NCBI GenBank assembly: GCA_030589175.1
Contig: JAUUWJ010000010.1
Location: forward strand, 1 to 10,837
Origin: Actinomycetes bacterium
Lineage (GTDB): Bacteria; Actinomycetota; Aquicultoria; SURF-47; JAUUWJ01
Length of the DNA: 10,837 nucleotides
Direction: 5' to 3'
A program made the translations under genes and the position numbers. Below are positions 7,600-10,837 of the stretch, one piece after another (position 1 is the first letter of the stretch; each line of letters begins with the position of its first letter). The notes under the pieces were generated by a model that was given only the letters and a program-made list of their open reading frames with translations, was not told where the DNA came from and searched no databases.

Positions 7600-7626
7600 C
7601 AAAACCGAACACTTGTTTGGTATAAT
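7596..7626 (+). promoter_or_regulatory. Promoter of recA
   Basis: A perfect -35 TTGACA at 7596-7601 and a perfect -10 TATAAT at 7621-7626 are separated by 19 bp, slightly long. The -35 overlaps the thpR stop codon. The predicted start is near 7633, leaving a leader of about 160 nt before recA. A LexA box occupies the spacer. Confidence 0.8.
7606..7619 (+). promoter_or_regulatory. LexA/DinR (SOS) operator of recA
   Basis: CGAACACTTGTTTG matches the Gram-positive SOS box (CGAAC-N4-GTTYG/C) in both half-sites: CGAAC at 7606-7610 and GTTTG at 7615-7619. It lies between -35 and -10 of the recA promoter, where a bound repressor would block RNA polymerase. DNA damage should therefore induce recA, and the leader ORF with it. 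The E. coli-type box (CTGT-N8-ACAG) is not present. Confidence 0.8.
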
Positions 7627-7675
7627 AGCGAAAGGCCGATCGTATACAGTATATTATAGACAGTAGGAGTAAGCC

Positions 7676-7768
7676 TTGAAAAATAATTTAGATAAAAAAG
7701 AAGGGGTTTTAGCAAAAGCTTCGAACTATATTATTGTAAGGTTTTTAAAATTAAATAGAGCAGTGTAA
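7676..7768 (+). CDS. Candidate 30-codon leader micro-ORF upstream of recA
   Basis: A TTG start at 7676 has a strong Shine-Dalgarno, AGGAG at 7665-7669, six bases upstream. The frame runs 30 codons to TAA at 7766-7768, 28 nt before recA. The peptide begins [10 protein letters not shown] and ends with a basic and hydrophobic stretch, [14 protein letters not shown] recognise no family. It lies wholly inside the predicted SOS transcript, and recA also starts with TTG, so this start codon is in keeping with local usage. It could be a regulatory leader peptide, a functional microprotein or a decayed gene end. The only support is the ribosome-binding site and position. Confidence 0.4.
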   Translation: MKNNLDKKEGVLAKASNYIIVRFLKLNRAV

Positions 7769-7796
7769 ACAGATACCGACAAAAAAGGAGAAAAAA

Positions 7797-8873
7797 TTGG
7801 AAAAAGAAAAAATGCTTGATCTGACCAGAGATCAAATCGAAAAGAAATATGGCAAAGGCGCCTTAATGAGATTGGGGGAACGAGCTGCCAGAATGCACAT
7901 AGGAAGAATCTCAACCGGAGCCCTCTCTTTAGATATTGCTTTAGGCATAGGAGGCGTTCCAAGGGGAAGAATAATTGAAATATTCGGTCCGGAAGCCTCA
8001 GGAAAAACAACCCTAAGTTTGGAAATTATAGCCCAAGCCCAAAAAGAAAACGGAATAGCGGCTTTTATTGACGCTGAACACGCTCTGGACCCGGTATATG
8101 CGAAAAAGCTTGGCGTAGATGTTGATAACCTGCTCATATCTCAACCAGACACAGGAGAGCAAGCTTTAGAGATCACCGAAATGCTTGTTAGGAGCGGTGC
8201 AGTTGATATTGTAGCCATAGATTCAGTAGCCGCTCTTGTCCCTAAGGCTGAAATAGAAGGAGAAATGGGTGACTCTCATATGGGGCTGCAAGCAAGGTTG
8301 ATGTCGCAAGCTTTAAGAAAGCTAGCTGGAAGTATTAGTAAGTCAAAAACGTGTACGGTTTTTATTAATCAACTTAGAGAAAAAATAGGAATAATGTTTG
8401 GTAATCCTGAAACAACTCCCGGAGGAAGAGCATTAAAGTTTTATTCTTCAGTTAGAATAGATATAAGAAGGATTGAAACTTTAAAGGTAGGCACTGAAAT
8501 GATAGGCAACAGAGTACGGGCAAAAGTCGTTAAAAACAAAGTTGCACCTCCTTTCAGGCAAGCTATATTTGACATTTACTATGGTAAGGGGATTTCAAAA
8601 ACTTCAAATATTTTGGACCTGTGCGTGGATAAGGGAATAATTGTAAAAAGTGGCGCCTGGTATGGTTATCAAAATAAAAGAATTGGACAAGGCAGAGAAG
8701 CGGCATGCCAATATTTAGAAAAAAATCCGTCTATTCTTAAGAAAATAGAACAAGAAGTAAAATTAGCAAACGGGCTTATTGAATCAAAGACGGCCAATAA
8801 AGAAAAAGCGACTAAAGAAACAACGAAAAAAGCGGCTGGGCAGTCACAAGTAAAAGTAAAAAGCATAAGTTAG
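7797..8873 (+). CDS. recA: Recombinase RecA
   Basis: RecA forms ATP-dependent filaments on single-stranded DNA, drives strand exchange and triggers LexA self-cleavage. It is 358 residues, a normal length. Visible elements: the N-terminal [16 protein letters not shown]; Walker A GPEASGKT at 64-71 (Lys70); DAEHALDP; Walker B VDIVAIDS (Asp142); loop L1 around [10 protein letters not shown]; loop L2 with [26 protein letters not shown]; and a Lys/Ala-rich tail (about 329-358) unlike the acidic tail of E. coli RecA. The start is TTG at 7797, chosen because AAGGAG at 7785-7790 is six bases upstream, while the ATG at 7812 has no such site. The gene is transcribed from its own LexA-controlled promoter. 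No recX follows, although recX often does in related genomes. There is no intein and no lost motif. Confidence 0.98.
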   Translation: MEKEKMLDLTRDQIEKKYGKGALMRLGERAARMHIGRISTGALSLDIALGIGGVPRGRIIEIFGPEASGKTTLSLEIIAQAQKENGIAAFIDAEHALDPVYAKKLGVDVDNLLISQPDTGEQALEITEMLVRSGAVDIVAIDSVAALVPKAEIEGEMGDSHMGLQARLMSQALRKLAGSISKSKTCTVFINQLREKIGIMFGNPETTPGGRALKFYSSVRIDIRRIETLKVGTEMIGNRVRAKVVKNKVAPPFRQAIFDIYYGKGISKTSNILDLCVDKGIIVKSGAWYGYQNKRIGQGREAACQYLEKNPSILKKIEQEVKLANGLIESKTANKEKATKETTKKAAGQSQVKVKSIS

Positions 8874-8876
8874 TTC

Positions 8877-8901
8877 TTGGTTATTGGTTATTAGTTGCTA
8901 G
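8877..8901 (+). repeat. Degenerate heptanucleotide repeat run 1
   Basis: Directly after the recA stop, TTGGTTA occurs twice in tandem (8877-8883 and 8884-8890), followed by the related heptamer TTAGTTG (8891-8897) and CTAG. Runs of this type resemble the short tandem heptanucleotide repeats known from cyanobacteria and some uncultured bacteria. No coding potential is seen. Confidence 0.5.
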
Positions 8902-8946
8902 AAAGGCAAAAAATACTAAAAATTGCTATTTATTAAAATATGTTTT

Positions 8947-8974
8947 ATCTGATTTCTGGTATCTTGTATCTGAC
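8947..8974 (+). repeat. Degenerate heptanucleotide repeat run 2
   Basis: Four consecutive 7-mers share the pattern xTCTkrY: ATCTGAT, TTCTGGT, ATCTTGT and ATCTGAC. The seven-base phase is kept without a break for 28 bp. The run ends seven bases before the -35 of the promoter upstream of the structured RNA. Confidence 0.5.
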
Positions 8975-8980
8975 TTTTCC

Positions 8981-9010
8981 TTGACTACATACGGGGCAAA
9001 GAAGTAGTAT
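8981..9010 (+). promoter_or_regulatory. Candidate promoter for the structured RNA / rny leader
   Basis: TTGACT at 8981-8986 lies 18 bp before TAGTAT at 9005-9010, giving a predicted start at G9017 or G9018. TATAAA at 9008-9013 is an alternative -10 but would need a 21-bp spacer. The predicted start falls 3-4 bases before the first paired base of the folded RNA, which independently supports the call. Confidence 0.5.
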
Positions 9011-9016
9011 AAAATA

Positions 9017-9148
9017 GGTAATTAGGTTAACTGATATACAAGAACGTTAAGTTTTTAGATATATAAAATTTAGCAAGTAAAAAGTGCTGTTTTTTTAATA
9101 ATGAAGCAGCTGTATGTTGTTAACTTAATACCCCGAAAGGGGTTTTTT
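9017..9148 (+). ncRNA. Candidate structured RNA: small RNA or attenuated rny leader (unknown family)
   Basis: Bases 9021-9031 pair with 9119-9129 over 11 bp with one G-U pair. After a single bulged U (9032), 9033-9040 pair with 9111-9118 over 8 bp including two G-U pairs. The result is an almost continuous 19-bp stem. Inside it, 9086-9093 can form a hairpin with 9103-9110, and 9053-9057 pairs weakly with 9064-9068. The stem is followed after one base by an intrinsic terminator (9131-9148). Promoter, fold and terminator together describe a transcript of about 132 nt. It does not match a riboswitch I recognise and is short for 6S RNA. No GGGG within the transcript could act as an obvious antiterminator partner for the CCCC arm, so a stand-alone RNA with readthrough into rny is as likely as a switch. 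Confidence 0.5.
9131..9148 (+). terminator. Intrinsic terminator in front of rny
   Basis: CCCC (9131-9134), a GAAA tetraloop (9135-9138) and GGGG (9139-9142) are followed at once by six T (9143-9148). The stem is short but pure GC with a stable GNRA loop. It ends 25 nt before the rny ATG, so any transcript from the promoter near 8981, or readthrough from recA, must pass it to reach rny. Confidence 0.75.
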
Positions 9149-9173
9149 ATTATTAAATAGGAGGTAAAAGCAC

Positions 9174-10715
9174 ATGTACGAAGTATTAGTTGTTTTAGTA
9201 ATTACTGCCTTATCAATAGCCAGCGTTGCATCAATAACTTACGTCAGGAGAAACAAGGCAGTAGGGAAAATAGATGACGCAAATGAAAGCGCAAAAAACA
9301 TTATTAGTAATGCAAAAAAGGAGGCAGAAAACAAAAAGAGAGAAATAATAATAGAGGCGAAAGACCAAGCATATGCTATCAAAAACGAATCAGAGAAAGA
9401 AATACGTAAAAGAAGGCAGGAAATATCAGGGCTCGAAAAGAGAATCATTCAAAAAGAAGAACAAATTGATGACAAGCTTACAAAGTTAGCTAATAGAGAT
9501 AAAGAAGCCCTAAGGACAAGAGAAAAACAAAAAGAAAGAGAAAAAGAGCTTGAAAAAGCATTTGAACAACAAAAAAATCAGTTGGAAGACATTGCTAGCC
9601 TTACCACTGATGAAGCAAAGGATATTCTTCTTAAGAAAGTTGAAGAACAATGCCGCAAAGATGCTGCTCATCTTATAAACAATATAGAACAAGAGGCAAA
9701 AGAAACGGCTGACAAAAAAGCTAGAAACATAATTACTCTAGCAATACAAAGATGTGCGGCGGACCAAGTAGCAGAGACAACAGTGTCTGTTGTCTCTCTT
9801 CCCAGCGATGATGTGAAAGGAAGGATAATCGGCAGAGAAGGAAGAAATATTCGTGCTTTTGAAAACATAAGCGGCATGAACCTCATTATCGATGATACTC
9901 CTGAAGCCGTAATAATCTCCGGTTTTGATCCTGTAAGAAGAGAAATAGCTCGACTTACCCTAGAAAGATTAATAGCAGACGGTCGAATTCAACCGGCAAG
10001 AATTGAAGAAATGTACAATAAAACAAAAAAAGAAGTTGATGCGGAAATTAAAAAGGCCGGAGAGCAAGCAGCAATGGACGCAGATGTCATGGGAATAAAT
10101 CAAGAGCTTCTTAGAGTCGTAGGAAGATTAAAATATAGAACAAGTTACGGACAAAATGTCTTGCAGCACTCCCTGGAAGTTTCAGCTTTGGCGGGAACAA
10201 TAGCTTCCGAACTTGGAATTGACCCCAAAAATGCCAAACGAGCGGTATTCTTGCAGGATTTAGGAAAAGCAATAGATCATGAAGTAGAGGGCCCCCATGC
10301 TTTAATAGGCGCTGATCTTGCAAAACGCTTTAAAGAAAATCAAATTATTTGTAATGCTATTGCTTCCCACCATGAAGAAGTAGACCCGGAAACCATTGAA
10401 GCCGTACTGATTAAAGCCGCAGATGGAATTTCAGGCGCAAGACCTGGAGCAAGAAGAGATAATCTGGAAAGATATATTAAAAGACTAGAAAATCTTGAAC
10501 AGTTGGCGGAGTCCCATAAAGGCGTATCAAAAAGTTTTGCGGTTCAGGCAGGAAGAGAAATAAGAGTTATTGTTAATCCCGAAGAAATAAACGATAAGGA
10601 AACCGCGCTTTTGGCAAAAGAAATTGCTAATAAAATCGAAGGCGAATTGGAATATCCGGGACAGATAAAAGTAACTGTTATTAGAGAATTTAGAAACGTT
10701 GACTACGCAAAATAA
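9174..10715 (+). CDS. rny: Ribonuclease Y with an altered HD dyad (His to Gln)
   Basis: RNase Y is the membrane-bound endonuclease that starts mRNA decay in many Gram-positive bacteria. It is 513 residues (B. subtilis has 520). I see an N-terminal membrane segment (about 4-24), a long charged coiled coil (about 30-190), a KH domain (about 205-270) with GRIIGREGRNIRAFE and IIDDTPEAVIISGFDP, and the HD domain (about 328-425). HD residues kept are His332, Asp362, His399-His400 and Asp417, plus GRLKYRTSYGQNVL and ARPGARR. The catalytic dyad, normally HDxGK, reads QDLGK: Gln361 (codon CAG at 10254-10256) replaces the metal-binding His equivalent to B. subtilis His368. Nearby AADGISG replaces the usual AADAISA. 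The start has AGGAGG at 9160-9165. The gene family is certain; whether this copy is catalytically active is not. Confidence 0.96.
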   Translation: MYEVLVVLVITALSIASVASITYVRRNKAVGKIDDANESAKNIISNAKKEAENKKREIIIEAKDQAYAIKNESEKEIRKRRQEISGLEKRIIQKEEQIDDKLTKLANRDKEALRTREKQKEREKELEKAFEQQKNQLEDIASLTTDEAKDILLKKVEEQCRKDAAHLINNIEQEAKETADKKARNIITLAIQRCAADQVAETTVSVVSLPSDDVKGRIIGREGRNIRAFENISGMNLIIDDTPEAVIISGFDPVRREIARLTLERLIADGRIQPARIEEMYNKTKKEVDAEIKKAGEQAAMDADVMGINQELLRVVGRLKYRTSYGQNVLQHSLEVSALAGTIASELGIDPKNAKRAVFLQDLGKAIDHEVEGPHALIGADLAKRFKENQIICNAIASHHEEVDPETIEAVLIKAADGISGARPGARRDNLERYIKRLENLEQLAESHKGVSKSFAVQAGREIRVIVNPEEINDKETALLAKEIANKIEGELEYPGQIKVTVIREFRNVDYAK

Positions 10716-10730
10716 ATCAAAGACCTATTG

Positions 10731-10835
10731 CTATTTCTTTTTAGGTTTGGATAGAAGCCAGTAAGTAAATACAAGGACAAAAGTCAAAATTGATAGCGAT
10801 ATAGCTTCAAGAAATGCTTTTTTTACGAACTCGAA
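10731..10835 (-). CDS. C-terminal end of an unidentified minus-strand membrane protein (partial)
   Basis: On the minus strand an open frame enters from the right edge and ends at a TAG (10733-10731). The 34 visible residues contain one clear hydrophobic segment, AISLSILTFVLVFTYWLL, followed by the basic tail SKPKKK. This is a typical membrane-anchor end with the positive residues on the cytoplasmic side. It would converge on rny with only 15 bp between the two stop codons. I do not recognise a family, and no start is visible. The alternative is chance open frame in 105 bp; the coherent membrane segment and convergent layout argue for a real gene. Confidence 0.45.
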   Translation of the reverse strand, partial: FEFVKKAFLEAISLSILTFVLVFTYWLLSKPKKK

Positions 10836-10837
10836 TA

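Noticed and set aside
7643..7653. TATAC-A-GTATA palindrome in the recA leader, considered as a second regulator site
   Set aside because: It is only 11 bp of AT-rich sequence, does not match either type of SOS box and lies after the predicted transcription start; likely chance.
9072..9097. AGCA...TGCT followed by seven T (9090-9096), considered as an early terminator inside the structured RNA
   Set aside because: The stem is only 4 bp with a 9-nt loop and competes with the better 9086-9093/9103-9110 hairpin. The C4-GAAA-G4-T6 element is far stronger.
9021..9129. The folded RNA as 6S RNA or a known riboswitch
   Set aside because: It is shorter than 6S RNA (usually 160-200 nt), and I see no conserved aptamer core I know. 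It is left as an unknown family.
10721..10748. AGACCTA/TAGGTTT inverted repeat after rny, considered as a bidirectional terminator
   Set aside because: The stem is 7 bp with one G-U pair, the loop is 14 nt and there is no T-run after it on the + strand. It overlaps the end of the minus-strand frame. Too weak to call.
1..10837. CRISPR arrays, insertion sequences, prophage genes, tRNA or rRNA genes
   Set aside because: No spaced identical repeats, transposase motifs, attachment-site duplications or clover-leaf sequences were seen on either strand.

Overview
The window is an AT-rich stretch of a bacterial chromosome carrying core housekeeping genes. All complete genes lie on the + strand, and a partial minus-strand reading frame enters at the right edge. 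The order dapB-dapA-(uppP)-ftsK-rodZ-pgsA-cinA-thpR-recA-rny is the conserved neighbourhood seen in Firmicutes and Actinobacteria-like (Terrabacteria) lineages. A Gram-positive-type LexA/DinR box (CGAAC-N4-GTTTG) in the recA promoter supports such an affiliation. RodZ and FtsK suggest a rod-shaped cell with a peptidoglycan wall. I cannot name the phylum from sequence alone. Two genes often found in this neighbourhood are missing from their usual slots: RNase J (rnj) between dapA and ftsK, where uppP sits instead, and recX after recA.

Layout. Positions 2-1398: lysine/diaminopimelate synthesis (3' part of dapB, then dapA). Positions 1399-1492: intergenic region with competing inverted repeats and an extended -10 promoter. 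Positions 1493-4391: uppP and ftsK, separated by one base, for undecaprenyl-carrier recycling and chromosome translocation at division. Positions 4392-4502: promoter and a hairpin that covers the rodZ ribosome-binding site. Positions 4503-5237: rodZ. Positions 5307-7599: a tightly packed pgsA-cinA-thpR unit with 10-nt and 4-nt overlaps. Positions 7596-7796: SOS promoter and leader of recA, with a 30-codon micro-ORF that has a good Shine-Dalgarno sequence. Positions 7797-8873: recA, starting with TTG. Positions 8874-9173: a 300-bp gap with two degenerate heptanucleotide-repeat runs, a promoter, a strongly folded RNA of about 130 nt and an intrinsic terminator just upstream of rny. Positions 9174-10715: rny (RNase Y).

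Most unusual points. (1) RNase Y is full length and otherwise canonical, but the histidine of its catalytic HD dyad is read as glutamine (QDLGK instead of HDxGK, codon at 10254-10256). Unless this is a base-call error, its nuclease activity is in doubt. (2) The same gene is preceded by what looks like an independent small RNA or attenuated leader: a near-continuous 19-bp stem (9021-9040 with 9111-9129) next to a CCCC-GAAA-GGGG-T6 terminator, 25 nt before the start codon. (3) The recA leader carries a candidate SOS-controlled micro-ORF. The rest reads as ordinary core genome; I see no mobile elements, CRISPR arrays, tRNAs or rRNAs.
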